From: Amycolatopsis sp.
GTDB taxonomy: Bacteria; Actinomycetota; Actinomycetes; Mycobacteriales; Pseudonocardiaceae
Length of the DNA stretch: 64,000 nucleotides
Reading direction: 5' to 3'
Assembly: GCF_025464955.1 (NCBI RefSeq)
Contig: NZ_JAODNM010000023.1
Span: forward strand, 62,001 to 126,000
Part shown: in pieces, positions 33,767-43,162 of the stretch
Layout: every line of letters starts with the position of its first letter
Numbering within the stretch: the stretch's first letter is position 1
Position numbers and translations under genes: made by a program
Notes under the pieces: generated by a model
Told to the model about the DNA's origin: nothing
Databases searched by the model: none
What the model saw: only the letters and a program-made list of their open reading frames with translations

Positions 33767-35284
33767 ATGAGGTCTCACCGCACCGCCGCGGTCGTAATCG
33801 CCGTATCAGCGCTGACAGTCGCGGGCTGTACCGCGGCAGGGGAAGGGTCGAACCCGGGTGGGGACGGTGGTTCGCTCACCGTCCTGGTGGCCGCCGACGG
33901 CGGCCAGAACTACGACCCGCAGACGAACGCCGCCCCGTCCAGCGGTGAGTTCATGATGCCGGTGTTCGACACCCTGGTGACTGAAGATGCCCAGGGTGCC
34001 GTGACGCCGGGGCTGGCCACCGCGTGGAAGTACGCACCGGACAGCACGACGCTCACCTTGACCTTGCGCGGCGGAGTGACGTTCCAGGACGGGACCCCGT
34101 TCGACGCCGCGGCGATCAAGAGAAACATCGAGCGGGGCAAGACCAACCCGAAGTCGGTGATCGGCGGTCAGCTGGGTGCCATCGGTTCGGTCGACGTCCC
34201 GGATCCGGCCACGGTCGTGCTGCACCTGAAGTCGGCCGCGGGTTCGCTGCTCGGCTTCCTCGCCGGTCCCGCCGGGATGATGGGCAGCCCCAAGGCCTGG
34301 TCGAACGCGAACTACGCGACCCATCCGGTCGGGACGGGGCCTTGGCAGGTCTCGGACAGTTCCCAGCCGGGCAGCGACATGGTCTACACGGCCTACAAGG
34401 GCTACTGGAATCCCTCGGTGCAGAAGGCCCAGACCATCCATGTCCGGGTCGGTGCGGAGTCGACCTTCGTCCCCGGACTGACCGGCCACAGCGTCCAAGC
34501 CGTCATGTTGACCGGTGCGCCCACCGACGGGAAGACACTGTCCTCGGCGGGGTTGCCGGTCGCCGATGCCGGCATCAGTTACCTGCATCTGTTGTACCTC
34601 AACAAGTCCGGGGTGTTCGCCGACCCGAAGGTCCGCGAGGCCGTGTCGCTGGCCGTCGACCGCAAGACGATCTGCGACTCACTGCTGGGCGGTGCGTGCA
34701 CCACCACCGCGCAGCCGGTCCAGCCGAAATCCTGGGCCTACGATCCCTCGCTGGCCACACCGGCACCGGATGTCGACCGGGCCAAGGAACTGCTTGCCCA
34801 GGCCGGCCACCCGGGCGGGATCGCCTTCACCGCGGTGGTTTCCTCCGCCGGCACGCAGCTACAGACCGAACTGACCGCCATCCAGCAGATGCTGGCCAAA
34901 GCGGCCATCACGATGACCATCTCCCCGATGCCGGTCGCGCAGCTGCTTCCGGCCCTCGACGCCGGAACGGCCCAGGCCTACTACTCGGTCAACACCGGCG
35001 GAGCCGACCCGGCCATTCCGCTGGCGACGATGTCCGCTCCCGCTTACAACCCCGGCGGCTACCACGAACCGGCGCTGGCCGGAGCTCTGGTCGCCGCCGA
35101 CGCGGCGACCACCCAGGCCGCCCGGGTCACGGCCTACCGGAAGGTGTCCGCGGCCTACCAGGACACGGCGTTCAACGTGGTGATCCTCAACCAGGACCTG
35201 CAGTACGCCACCGCCAAGGGAGTGTCCGGGGTCAGCGCCCGCGACCCGCTGGTCCTGGCCACCGGCGCCGCGAGCGTCTCGTGA
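33767..35284 (+). CDS. ABC transporter substrate-binding lipoprotein (SBP_bac_5 family)
   Basis: A 505-residue extracellular lipoprotein. Signal peptide MRSHRTAAVVIAVSALTVAG with the lipobox VAGC (Cys21), then a family 5 solute-binding fold: GLATAWKYAPDSTTLTLTLR, GVTFQDGTPFDAAAIKRN, VGTGPWQVS and a late VREAVSLAVDRKTIC segment. Family members bind peptides, nickel, opines or glycosides; the catabolic genes in the same operon suggest a small aromatic conjugate or related compound. GGAGAAGG precedes ATG 33767. GTGA overlap with the SDR gene starts a ten-gene, tightly coupled operon. Confidence 0.9.
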   Translation: MRSHRTAAVVIAVSALTVAGCTAAGEGSNPGGDGGSLTVLVAADGGQNYDPQTNAAPSSGEFMMPVFDTLVTEDAQGAVTPGLATAWKYAPDSTTLTLTLRGGVTFQDGTPFDAAAIKRNIERGKTNPKSVIGGQLGAIGSVDVPDPATVVLHLKSAAGSLLGFLAGPAGMMGSPKAWSNANYATHPVGTGPWQVSDSSQPGSDMVYTAYKGYWNPSVQKAQTIHVRVGAESTFVPGLTGHSVQAVMLTGAPTDGKTLSSAGLPVADAGISYLHLLYLNKSGVFADPKVREAVSLAVDRKTICDSLLGGACTTTAQPVQPKSWAYDPSLATPAPDVDRAKELLAQAGHPGGIAFTAVVSSAGTQLQTELTAIQQMLAKAAITMTISPMPVAQLLPALDAGTAQAYYSVNTGGADPAIPLATMSAPAYNPGGYHEPALAGALVAADAATTQAARVTAYRKVSAAYQDTAFNVVILNQDLQYATAKGVSGVSARDPLVLATGAASVS

Positions 35285-36000
35285 GCGCGTCCGCCCGCGT
35301 CGCGCTGGTGACCGGTGCCTCGTTCGGGCAAGGCGCCGAACATGCCCGCCGGCTCACCTCGGACGGCCTGCGCGTGGTCGCGACGGACCTGTCAGGCACC
35401 GTGCCGAGCGGGTTCACCGGCGACTTCCACGTGCTGGACGTCGCCGATGAACGGAACTGGACGCAGGTGGTCGGCGAGGTCCTCGCCGAGTACGGGCACA
35501 TCGACGTCCTGGTGAACAACGCCGGGATCACCGGCCCCAGCCTGCCCGTCGAAGAGACCTCCCACGAGACCTACCGCCAGGTCGTGGAAGTCAACCAGTT
35601 CGGCTGCTTCCTCGGCATGCGGGCGGTGATCCCGGCGATGCGCGCCGCCGGCACCGGCTCGATCATCAACATCTCCTCGGTGGCCGGAATGGGCGGCATA
35701 CCCGGCAGGATCCCTTACCAGGCCAGCAAATGGGCGATCCGGGGCATGACGCGCACGGCGGCGGTCGAACTGGCGGGCACCGGGGTCCGGGTCAACACGA
35801 TCGTGCCGGGCTGGGTGGACACCCAGATGGCAGCCAATGCCGAACTGCCGCTCGAGGAGATCGCCGCCGGCATCCCGCTCAAGCGGATCGCGGCACCGGC
35901 GGAGATCTCAGCGCTGGTCAGCTTTCTCGCCTCGGCCGAAAGCCGGTACATGACCGGCAGCGACCTGGTCGTCGACGGAGGCCTCCGTGCCCGCATCTGA
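35281..36000 (+). CDS. SDR-family oxidoreductase in the transport operon
   Basis: A 239-residue short-chain dehydrogenase from GTG 35281, overlapping the previous stop. ALVTGASFGQGAEHARRL (TGxxxGxG with Phe-Gly-Gln), LVNNAGITGPS, NISSVAGMGG (catalytic Ser), YQASKWAIRGMTR (YxxxK) and a final VVDGGLRARI. It probably oxidises or reduces a catabolic intermediate of the imported substrate. Being placed between binding protein and permease genes is unusual and links transport to the catabolic step. Confidence 0.88.
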   Translation: MSASARVALVTGASFGQGAEHARRLTSDGLRVVATDLSGTVPSGFTGDFHVLDVADERNWTQVVGEVLAEYGHIDVLVNNAGITGPSLPVEETSHETYRQVVEVNQFGCFLGMRAVIPAMRAAGTGSIINISSVAGMGGIPGRIPYQASKWAIRGMTRTAAVELAGTGVRVNTIVPGWVDTQMAANAELPLEEIAAGIPLKRIAAPAEISALVSFLASAESRYMTGSDLVVDGGLRARI

Positions 36001-36030
36001 ACACACCCCGATCCCGCCAGGGAGGCGCTG

Positions 36031-36975
36031 ATGCTGAAGATGATCGGCCGCCGATTCGCCATCGCCGTACCGCTGCTGCTGGTCGTCAGCTTCGGCGTGT
36101 TCGCCTTGACCGCGGTGTCCTCCGCCGATCCGGCACGGGCCATCCTCGGCGAAGGGGCGAACCCGGCCTCGGTCACGGCCCTGCGCCACCAGCTTGGCCT
36201 CGACCAATCGACGCTGCAACGGTACGGGCGCTGGTTGTCCCGGCTGTTCCACGGCGACCTCGGCCAGTCGTGGTACAGCAACGTCCCGGTCACCACCAAG
36301 ATCGCCCAAGGCCTGCCGATCACGGCGGCGCTGGTACTGGCGTCCATTGTGGTCACCGTGGCGGTGGCCGTGCCGCTCGGCCTGTACGCGGGCATGCGGC
36401 CCGGTGGCCGCGTGGACCGGATCGCCGGCGCGGCCGCCGGCCTCCTGCTGGCGATGCCGGAGTTCTGGGTCGCCCTGCTGCTGGTCCTGATCCTCAGCCA
36501 GAAACTGCACCTGCTGCCCGGCACCGGCACCACGGTGATCACCGCCGACCTCTGGCGGGACGTCCAATACCTCGCCATCCCGGTGATGGCGATCAGCCTG
36601 CCCCAGATTTGCGCGCTGTACCGGCAGACCAGGGCGTCGGCCGCCATCGTGGTGCGCCAGGACTACGTGCGGACAGCGCGTGCCGGCGGCATCGCCGAGG
36701 GCGAGCTGCTCCGGACACGGGTGGCCAAGAACGCGCTGGTGCCGTCGGTGACCCTGCTCGGCCTGCAGCTCGGCCGGATGATCGGCATCGCGGCGGTGGT
36801 CGAGTCGGTGTACGGCATGCAGGGCATCGGCTCGATGGCGGTACAGGCGGCGCTGAGCTCCGACCTGCCGATCGTGCTCGGCGTCGTGCTGGTCACCGCG
36901 GCCGTGGTGATGGCGGCGAACCTGCTGGCCGATGTCACCTGCTACTACCTGGCTCCGAAGGCGAGGAAAACATGA
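36031..36975 (+). CDS. ABC transporter permease, DppB-like
   Basis: A 314-residue inner-membrane permease with six hydrophobic helices: N-terminal helix RFAIAVPLLLVVSFGVFALT, the typical extracytoplasmic loop (RHQLGLDQSTLQRYGRWLSR) and the cytoplasmic EAA loop around DYVRTARAGGIAEGELL. It forms the channel with the DppC-like protein encoded next (ATGA overlap at 36972-36975). AGGGAGGCG precedes the ATG. Confidence 0.92.
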   Translation: MLKMIGRRFAIAVPLLLVVSFGVFALTAVSSADPARAILGEGANPASVTALRHQLGLDQSTLQRYGRWLSRLFHGDLGQSWYSNVPVTTKIAQGLPITAALVLASIVVTVAVAVPLGLYAGMRPGGRVDRIAGAAAGLLLAMPEFWVALLLVLILSQKLHLLPGTGTTVITADLWRDVQYLAIPVMAISLPQICALYRQTRASAAIVVRQDYVRTARAGGIAEGELLRTRVAKNALVPSVTLLGLQLGRMIGIAAVVESVYGMQGIGSMAVQAALSSDLPIVLGVVLVTAAVVMAANLLADVTCYYLAPKARKT

Positions 36976-37859
36976 TCGACGACGTGGTCGGTCCATCGGC
37001 CCTGGTTACTCCGTCCATCCCCAGCGCGAGGCCCGGTGCCTGGCACGCGTTCCGGCGGCATCGCCTGGCCGTGATCGCCTTGGCGGTGTTCGTGGTGGTC
37101 GTGCTGGTCGCCGTGCTGGCACCGGTGCTGCCCGTGCCCGATCCGAACTCCCAGGTGCTGCTGGACCGCCTCCAAGGGCCGAGCGCCCGTCATCTGCTGG
37201 GCACCGACGAACTCGGCCGCGACCAGCTGGCGCGCTTGCTGTCCGGGACCCGGATCTCGCTGTGGGCGGCGCTGCAGGCGACGGTGGTCGGCGCCGTCTT
37301 GGGCGTGCCGCTGGGCTTGCTCACCGGCACGGTCGGCGGCCGCGTGGACAGCGTGCTGAGCCGTGCCTTCGACGCGGTCCAGAGCATCCCCGCGCTGATC
37401 CTGGCGATCGCCGTCGTCGCCGTGCTGGGCCGTCAGCTGACCCCCGCGATGGTCTCGATCGGCGTCGCGTTCTCGCCCACCTTCTACCGCGTCTCGCGGG
37501 CCGCGGCGTCGACGGTCGCGGGGGAGACCTACATCGAGGCAAGCCGTTCGATGGGGCAGAAGACGGCCCGGATCGTGGTCGACCACGTGCTGGGCAACGT
37601 CGCCGCCGCGCTCGTCGTAGTGACGTCGACGACCTTCGCCTTCGGGATCCTCGCCGAGGCCGCGCTGAGCTACCTCGGTCTCGGTACGCAGCCTCCCAGC
37701 GCCAGCCTGGGGAGCATGCTCACCAGCGCGGCCAACCTGCTGAACTCCGCACCGCAGCTGACCATCGAACCCGGCCTCGTCATCGTCCTGGTGGTGCTGT
37801 GCGTCTCCCTGGTCAGTGACGCCGTGCAGGCCATGACCTCGGCCGGAGGGGATCGCTGA
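36972..37859 (+). CDS. ABC transporter permease, DppC-like
   Basis: A 295-residue permease. The N-terminal OppC-type segment WHAFRRHRLAVIALAVFVVV leads to TM1, and the periplasmic loop has HLLGTDELGRDQLARLLSGT, the most conserved DppC/OppC stretch. The EAA loop appears as YIEASRSMGQKTARIVVDHV, and LSYLGLGTQPPSASLGSML is near the end. Partner of the DppB-like protein; coupling is by a 4-nt overlap upstream and a 1-nt gap downstream. Confidence 0.92.
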   Translation: MIDDVVGPSALVTPSIPSARPGAWHAFRRHRLAVIALAVFVVVVLVAVLAPVLPVPDPNSQVLLDRLQGPSARHLLGTDELGRDQLARLLSGTRISLWAALQATVVGAVLGVPLGLLTGTVGGRVDSVLSRAFDAVQSIPALILAIAVVAVLGRQLTPAMVSIGVAFSPTFYRVSRAAASTVAGETYIEASRSMGQKTARIVVDHVLGNVAAALVVVTSTTFAFGILAEAALSYLGLGTQPPSASLGSMLTSAANLLNSAPQLTIEPGLVIVLVVLCVSLVSDAVQAMTSAGGDR

Positions 37860-37860
37860 G

Positions 37861-38868
37861 ATGAGCACTCAGACGCACGACGTGGCGCTTTCGATACAGG
37901 GCCTCGAGATCGCGCTGGTCGGCGGGGGCCGGCCGCTGCCCGTGGTGACCGGGGCGAACCTGACCGTCGCCCGCCAGGAGATCGTCGGACTGGTCGGCGA
38001 GTCGGGGTCGGGCAAGTCGCTGACCAGCCTGGCGCTGGCCCGCCTTCTCGACCCGCGGGTGGCCCGGGTGACGTCGGGATCGGTGACGTTGTTCGGCCGG
38101 GAGCTGCTCGACCTGCCCGAACCGGCGATGCGGGCGGTCCGCGGCAAGGAGATCGGCATGATCTTCCAGGATCCGATGACCTCGCTGGATCCCGCCTTCA
38201 CCACCGGCTACCAGCTGACCTCGGTGCTACGCCGGCACACCGGCCTCAAACGGCCCCAGGCACGGCAACGAGCTCTCGAGCTGCTCGGCCTGGTCGGCAT
38301 CGCGGACCCGCGCCGCCGCATCGACCAGTACCCGCACCAACTGTCCGGCGGGATGCGGCAGCGCGTGATGATCGCCCTCGCCATCGCGGGTGAACCGAAG
38401 GTGCTGATCGCCGACGAACCGACCACCGCACTGGACGCCACGACCCAGGCCCAGATCCTGGAGCTCATCAAGACCCTGGCCGTCACGATGCACATGTCGA
38501 CGATCATCACGACCCACGACCTGGGTGTCGTGGCCGAGGTGTGCGACCGGGTCGCGGTGATGTACGCCGGTCAGATCGTCGAACAGGCCGCCACCGAGCA
38601 GCTGTTCCACCGGCCCCGGCATCCCTACACCGAGCGCCTGCTGCGCTCGTTGCCCCGCGTCGGCGCGGCCCAGGACCTGACCGGTATTCCGGGCCAGCCC
38701 CCACGAGCCGGGAACTTCCCGCCGGGGTGCCGCTTCGCCGCGCGGTGCGGGTATGCGGTGGAACCGGAGTGCACGGCGGCCATGCCGGTCCTGCTCGCGA
38801 TGGAGGACGAGCGGACGGCTCGCTGCGTCCGGACAGCGGAGCTCGACCTGAGAGGAGTCGGCGTATGA
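37861..38868 (+). CDS. ABC transporter ATPase, DppD-like
   Basis: A 335-residue ATP-binding subunit: Walker A GESGSGKS, Q-loop MIFQDPMTSLDPAF, signature LSGGMRQRVMIALAI, Walker B VLIADEPTTALD and H-loop ITTHDLG. The C-terminal oligopeptide-transporter extension includes GCRFAARCGYAVEPEC, a cysteine cluster. It energises import together with the DppF-like subunit, whose gene overlaps by 4 nt. Confidence 0.93.
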   Translation: MSTQTHDVALSIQGLEIALVGGGRPLPVVTGANLTVARQEIVGLVGESGSGKSLTSLALARLLDPRVARVTSGSVTLFGRELLDLPEPAMRAVRGKEIGMIFQDPMTSLDPAFTTGYQLTSVLRRHTGLKRPQARQRALELLGLVGIADPRRRIDQYPHQLSGGMRQRVMIALAIAGEPKVLIADEPTTALDATTQAQILELIKTLAVTMHMSTIITTHDLGVVAEVCDRVAVMYAGQIVEQAATEQLFHRPRHPYTERLLRSLPRVGAAQDLTGIPGQPPRAGNFPPGCRFAARCGYAVEPECTAAMPVLLAMEDERTARCVRTAELDLRGVGV

Positions 38869-39947
38869 AGCCCCCGGTTCCTCTGCTGTCGGTGCGCAAC
38901 CTCAGCCGGAACTTCGTCGTCCGGCGGGACATGCTGGGCAGGCCCCGCGAATTCGTCCACGCGGTGGACGATGTCAGTTTCGAGGTCGACGCCGGAACCA
39001 CGCTGGGCATCGTCGGCGAGTCGGGCTCCGGGAAGTCCACCCTCGGCCGCCTGGCCCTGCGGCTGATCGAGGCCGACGACGGCCGGATCAGCTTCGCCGG
39101 CCGCGACCTGCGAGCGTTGCCCCCGGGCGAGCTTCGCTCGCTGCGGTCGGACATGACGATGATCTTCCAAGATCCGTATTCCGCGCTCGATCCACGATGG
39201 ACGGTCGGCCGGAGTGTGGCCGAACCACTGCGCGTCACCGGTTCGGCGAACCCGGCCGAACAGCGGGCCGCCGTCGTCGAGATGCTCGGACTGGTCGGGC
39301 TCGACGCGGATGTCGTGGATCGCCTCCCCGGAGCGTTCTCCGGGGGACAGCGCCAGCGGCTCGTCATCGCCCGGGCGCTGATCACGCGGCCGCGCCTGGT
39401 GTTCTGCGACGAGCCGGTGTCCGCCTTGGACGTCTCCACCCGGGCACAGGTGCTGGGGCTCCTGCGCGATCTGCAACGGGACCTCGCGCTGGCCTACCTG
39501 TTCGTCTCCCATGACCTAGGCATCGTCGAGGCGGTGAGCGACCGGATCGCGGTGATGTACCTCGGTTCGATCGTCGAGGTGGGACCGGCCGGAGCCGTGG
39601 CCCATCAGTACCGCCACCCGTACACCGCTTCGCTCGTCTCCGCGTCCCCGGCAGCCGACCCGGTCGCGCAGCGGGCCCGACGCCGGGTGCTGCTGGCCGG
39701 TGAGCCGCCGTCCCCGGTCGATCCGCCGTCCGGCTGCGCCTTCCACCCGCGCTGCCCCCTCGCCCAGCCGATCTGCGCAGTCGAGAAGCCGGCGCTGAAG
39801 ACCGGGCACGACGGGCACGCCGTCGCCTGCCACGTCACCGCCGGCAACCCTCGCCTGGCCGGGGAGGCGCTGCTCTCCCGGATGACCAGCTCCGGACAAC
39901 CCACGCTGGTAAGTCCTCAGCCCGTAGCGGAAGGAACGTGCTTGTGA
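38865..39947 (+). CDS. ABC transporter ATPase, DppF-like
   Basis: A 360-residue ATP-binding subunit from ATG 38865: Walker A GESGSGKST, Q-loop MIFQDPYSALDPRW, signature FSGGQRQRLVIARAL, Walker B VFCDEPVSALD, H-loop VSHDLG, and the DppF-type C-terminal cysteine segment (GCAFHPRCPLAQPIC). It overlaps both neighbours by 4 nt, so expression stoichiometry is set by translational coupling along the operon. Confidence 0.93.
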   Translation: MKPPVPLLSVRNLSRNFVVRRDMLGRPREFVHAVDDVSFEVDAGTTLGIVGESGSGKSTLGRLALRLIEADDGRISFAGRDLRALPPGELRSLRSDMTMIFQDPYSALDPRWTVGRSVAEPLRVTGSANPAEQRAAVVEMLGLVGLDADVVDRLPGAFSGGQRQRLVIARALITRPRLVFCDEPVSALDVSTRAQVLGLLRDLQRDLALAYLFVSHDLGIVEAVSDRIAVMYLGSIVEVGPAGAVAHQYRHPYTASLVSASPAADPVAQRARRRVLLAGEPPSPVDPPSGCAFHPRCPLAQPICAVEKPALKTGHDGHAVACHVTAGNPRLAGEALLSRMTSSGQPTLVSPQPVAEGTCL

Positions 39948-40807
39948 AGATTGCGTCGATAGAGACTGGTGCGGGACCGTCGATCGGTGTCCACGACGAC
40001 GACGGCTCGGTGATCGATCTGCGTTCGCTCGGTGCGGACGTGCCCATCGACCTGCGCGGGCTCCTCGAGCTCGGCCCAGAGGCGCTCGCCGACATCGGCG
40101 AGCGGGCCCGGACCTCGGGTACGCGGCTGGACCCCGACGAGATCCGCTTCCTGCCGGTGGTACCGCACTCCCACGCGGTGTGGTGCGCCGCGCTGAACTA
40201 TCCGACCCACGTCAAGGAAGGCAACTGGGAACCGCCCTCGGCGCCACCGTTCTTCCTGCGGGTGGCGGGCAGCCTGTGCGGACACCTCGAACCGATCGTG
40301 CAGCCGTCGGTGTCCGATCGGCTGGACTACGAAGGCGAGCTGGCGGTGGTGATCGGCCGGCGGGCCCGGCACGTTCCCCCGTCCGAGGCCTACGACGTGA
40401 TCGCCGGCTACTCCTGCTTCAACGACGGCTCGGTCCGAGACTGGCAGCGGCACACCACGCAGATCACCTCGGGCAAGAACTTCGCCGGGACCGGCGCGTT
40501 CGGCCCGTGGCTGACCACGCGTGACGAGGTCGAGGATATCGCCGCCGCCCAGCTGACCACCCGGCTGAACGGCAAGGTCATGCAGCAGACCAAGATCGGT
40601 GAGATGATCTTCGGCATTCCGGAGCTAGTCAACTACCTGTCCACGATCTGCGAACTGCAGCCCGGCGACGTCGTGGTGACCGGCACCCCCGGTGGTGTCG
40701 GCGCACGTCAGACCCCGCAGGTGTTCATGAGCCCGGGAGACGTGGTCGAGGTCGAGATCGACCAGGTGGGCCTGCTGCGCAACCCCATCGTGCGAGAGGA
40801 GAGCTGA
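39944..40807 (+). CDS. Fumarylacetoacetate hydrolase-family protein
   Basis: A 287-residue FAH-fold protein. The N-terminal ASIETGAGPSIGV strand region is followed by the catalytic core: VWCAALNYPTHVKEG, DYEGELAVVIGRRAR (metal-binding Glu pair), VIAGYSCFNDGSVRDWQ, GKNFAGTGAFGPWLTT and VVTGTPGGVGARQTP. The family hydrolyses or decarboxylates 2-oxo acids from meta-cleavage or gentisate pathways (HpcE, fumarylpyruvate hydrolase). GTG 39944 has AAGGAA at 7 nt and overlaps the preceding stop; GTG 39938 is less well placed. Confidence 0.88.
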   Translation: MKIASIETGAGPSIGVHDDDGSVIDLRSLGADVPIDLRGLLELGPEALADIGERARTSGTRLDPDEIRFLPVVPHSHAVWCAALNYPTHVKEGNWEPPSAPPFFLRVAGSLCGHLEPIVQPSVSDRLDYEGELAVVIGRRARHVPPSEAYDVIAGYSCFNDGSVRDWQRHTTQITSGKNFAGTGAFGPWLTTRDEVEDIAAAQLTTRLNGKVMQQTKIGEMIFGIPELVNYLSTICELQPGDVVVTGTPGGVGARQTPQVFMSPGDVVEVEIDQVGLLRNPIVREES

Positions 40808-40810
40808 CCT

Positions 40811-42085
40811 GTGACGGAAACAGAGACTCGTACCCCGGGCCCGGCCGAGCGCCAGCCCGAGCGTCCCGGGCTCGCCGACGAGCGGCATGACGTCGGCGGC
40901 GTACGGCTCGAGCGCCCGTTCAAGATCCGCCGGCTCGGGCACTTCGGGTACAACTGCGTCGACACCGACGCGATGCTCGAGTTCTATGTGGACGGTCTCG
41001 GTCTGATCATCTCCGACCAGTCCGGCACGATGCCGTCGCGCCTGCCGGCCGAGGAGCAGGAGACCTTGACCCCGAACGAGCGGTTGCTGCACTTCACCCG
41101 TTTCGGCAGCGAGCATCACCAGCTGGTGTTCATCAGCCAGCAGGTGTGGGACTGGGTCGGGCAGGCCAACGGCTCGGCCGGTGCGTCGATCAACCAGGTC
41201 ACCTGGCAGGTCGGCAGCCTCGCCGAGGTGGTCAACGGTGCCGAGTGGATCTGGGGCCGGGGTGAGCGGCTGATGCGGTCCGGACGGGACATGCCCGGCT
41301 CGAACTGGCACACCTACCTGTTCGACCCCGAAGGTCATATCAACGAGCTGTTCTACGGTATGGAGCAGATCGGCTGGGACGGGCTGAGCAAACCGCGTCC
41401 GATGTGGACCGGCGTGCTCAACGAGCGCCCGACCCTGCCGCAGGCGTCGGAGGCCACCGAGGTGGCCGGCGCCGGGGGAGCGGGCATCGACGTCCTGTCC
41501 GGTCATCGCGCGGAGGTCTCGGCGCCCGGCTCGTTCGCCGTGGACGGGGTGCTCATGCGACGCCCGTTCAAGATCGTCGGCATCGGGCCGGTCAGTCTGT
41601 TCGTCGAGGATCTCGAAGACACGCAACGCTTCTACACCCAAGTGCTCGGTTTCGACGTCCGTCGCGACGTCGAATGGCAGGGCCATCGCGGGGTGCTGCT
41701 CAGCTGCGGAACCGACCATCACAACCTCGCCCTGTACGAGACCGGCTTGCGTGACGCGCTCGGTCTCAACGGCCGCAACGACTCCATGGCACTCGGGTTC
41801 CGGCTGGCCAACTACCGCCAGCTCCGCGCGGCGGTCGACTACATGGTGGCCAGGGGCGCCGAAGAAGTCGACGTTCCCGCGGAACTGGTTCCCGGCTTCG
41901 ACTACGTCAGCCATCTGCGCGACCCCGACGGCAACCTCGTGCAGCTGTACTACTACCAGCGTCAGTGCGCACCCACCGACCCGTTGCCCACCACCGTTTC
42001 CGGGGCGGTGGCCGACTGGCCCGAGCTGATCGACGCCCCCGCCGACGTCTTCGGCGGCCAGCAGTTCCTGGGGCCGTGGGAATGA
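40811..42085 (+). CDS. Two-domain VOC/type I extradiol dioxygenase-like protein
   Basis: A 424-residue protein with two vicinal-oxygen-chelate units (about 40-190 and 250-385), the length and layout of type I extradiol ring-cleavage dioxygenases. The first unit keeps His44, His102/103 and Glu179 (GHINELF), which fit the 2-His-1-carboxylate iron site. In the second unit the matching positions read Val261, His303/304 and Gln378, so it probably lost the metal; classical enzymes have the active site in the C-terminal unit. Likely substrate is the catechol made by the flavin hydroxylase of the operon. GTG start. Confidence 0.78.
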   Translation: MTETETRTPGPAERQPERPGLADERHDVGGVRLERPFKIRRLGHFGYNCVDTDAMLEFYVDGLGLIISDQSGTMPSRLPAEEQETLTPNERLLHFTRFGSEHHQLVFISQQVWDWVGQANGSAGASINQVTWQVGSLAEVVNGAEWIWGRGERLMRSGRDMPGSNWHTYLFDPEGHINELFYGMEQIGWDGLSKPRPMWTGVLNERPTLPQASEATEVAGAGGAGIDVLSGHRAEVSAPGSFAVDGVLMRRPFKIVGIGPVSLFVEDLEDTQRFYTQVLGFDVRRDVEWQGHRGVLLSCGTDHHNLALYETGLRDALGLNGRNDSMALGFRLANYRQLRAAVDYMVARGAEEVDVPAELVPGFDYVSHLRDPDGNLVQLYYYQRQCAPTDPLPTTVSGAVADWPELIDAPADVFGGQQFLGPWE

Positions 42086-43158
42086 GCCGCGCCATGGCCG
42101 CGGTCGAGACCCTGCTCGCCTGTCAGGAAATCGGTGAACTGCTCGCCCGGCGGGGCCGGGCCGCCGACGCGAAGGACCCGGACGCGATCGTGGCCGAGCA
42201 CGTTCCCGGGTCTCGGGACGAGCACGGCATCTTCGGCGGCACGATCGAGGAGTTCGCCGACTACCTGCGCCACAACAACTACAGCGACGGCAGATATGGG
42301 CCGCAGCGCCACACCATCGCCAACCTGCTCGTCGACTTCGACTCGGTGGACAGCGCGCGGGTGGAGTCGTATCACCTGGCCTATCACCGGCTGGTGCTCG
42401 GCTCCGGCGAGTACGACGTGGACATCGGCGGTCGCTACCTCGACGTGTGCGAGCGACTGGACGGGCACTGGCGGCTGCGCAGCCGCACGGTCGTCTACGA
42501 CTGGTCGCGATCGTTCCCGGCGACCGGCGACCAGCTACCCGGCCAACCAGCGAAACGCTTTTCCGGAGGACGTATGACGAACCACCAAGCCGGCGGGGAA
42601 GCTACTTCGCCTGACAGCACGGCCGCGGTGGCCGAGCTAGTGGCCAAGCACGAGATCACCGAGCTGCTGTACCGCCGCGCCCGGGCGGGGGATCGTCGCG
42701 ATCTCGCATTGGCCTTGAGCTGCTACCACCCCGGGGCGACCGAAAACCACGAGGGTTTCGCCGGGACCGCGGCGGACTTCATCAGCGAGGTCTCGATGAT
42801 CTCGCCGGACTCCACCGCGCCGGTGAACGGGCTGTGGCACTTCGTCTCCAACGTCCTGATCGAGCTGGACGGCGACCGGGCCGAGGTCGAGAGCTACCAC
42901 ATCGCCCTGGTGATCCGGCAGGAGAACGGCGTCGAGACCCAGAGCCGGATCGGCGGCCGCTACCTGGACAAAATGGAGCGCCGGGAGGGACGCTGGGGGA
43001 TCGCGCATCGCGACGTGGTGTTCGACTGGAGCAGGGTGGACGAATCCGGCCGGCCCTACTGGGACCTGGTCGGCCTCGACGAAGCGAAGCTGCTGCGCGG
43101 CGCGTTCGGCCCGGACGATCCGCTGTACTCGCACCTGAACGTGCCCAGAGGCAGTTGA
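42082..43158 (+). CDS. Tandem SnoaL-like (NTF2-fold) protein, fused twin domains
   Basis: A 358-residue product made of two similar SnoaL_4/NTF2-like domains (about 5-160 and 175-345). Each has the same path: a helix with EIGELLARRGRA or EITELLYRRARA, a YHLAYHR or YHIALVI strand, IGGRYLD and a closing VVYDWSR or VVFDWSR. Single-domain relatives are cyclases, dehydratases or dioxygenase small subunits. At residue 165 an ATG (42574) follows GGAGGA at proper spacing, so the second domain may also be made alone (194 residues); the two look like former separate genes joined in frame. Overlaps the VOC gene by 4 nt. Confidence 0.75.
   Translation: MSRAMAAVETLLACQEIGELLARRGRAADAKDPDAIVAEHVPGSRDEHGIFGGTIEEFADYLRHNNYSDGRYGPQRHTIANLLVDFDSVDSARVESYHLAYHRLVLGSGEYDVDIGGRYLDVCERLDGHWRLRSRTVVYDWSRSFPATGDQLPGQPAKRFSGGRMTNHQAGGEATSPDSTAAVAELVAKHEITELLYRRARAGDRRDLALALSCYHPGATENHEGFAGTAADFISEVSMISPDSTAPVNGLWHFVSNVLIELDGDRAEVESYHIALVIRQENGVETQSRIGGRYLDKMERREGRWGIAHRDVVFDWSRVDESGRPYWDLVGLDEAKLLRGAFGPDDPLYSHLNVPRGS
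42565..42576 (+). promoter_or_regulatory. Internal ribosome binding site and start in the twin SnoaL gene
   Basis: GGAGGA (42565-42570) with ATG at 42574 in the same frame as the longer protein; the strength is equal to the best starts in the operon. Confidence 0.55.
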
Positions 43159-43162
43159 GCCG

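Noticed and set aside
34024..35280. Extension of the SDR frame into the substrate-binding gene
   Set aside because: The frame is only open by GC bias; the SDR Rossmann motif begins directly after GTG 35281, which overlaps the previous stop.
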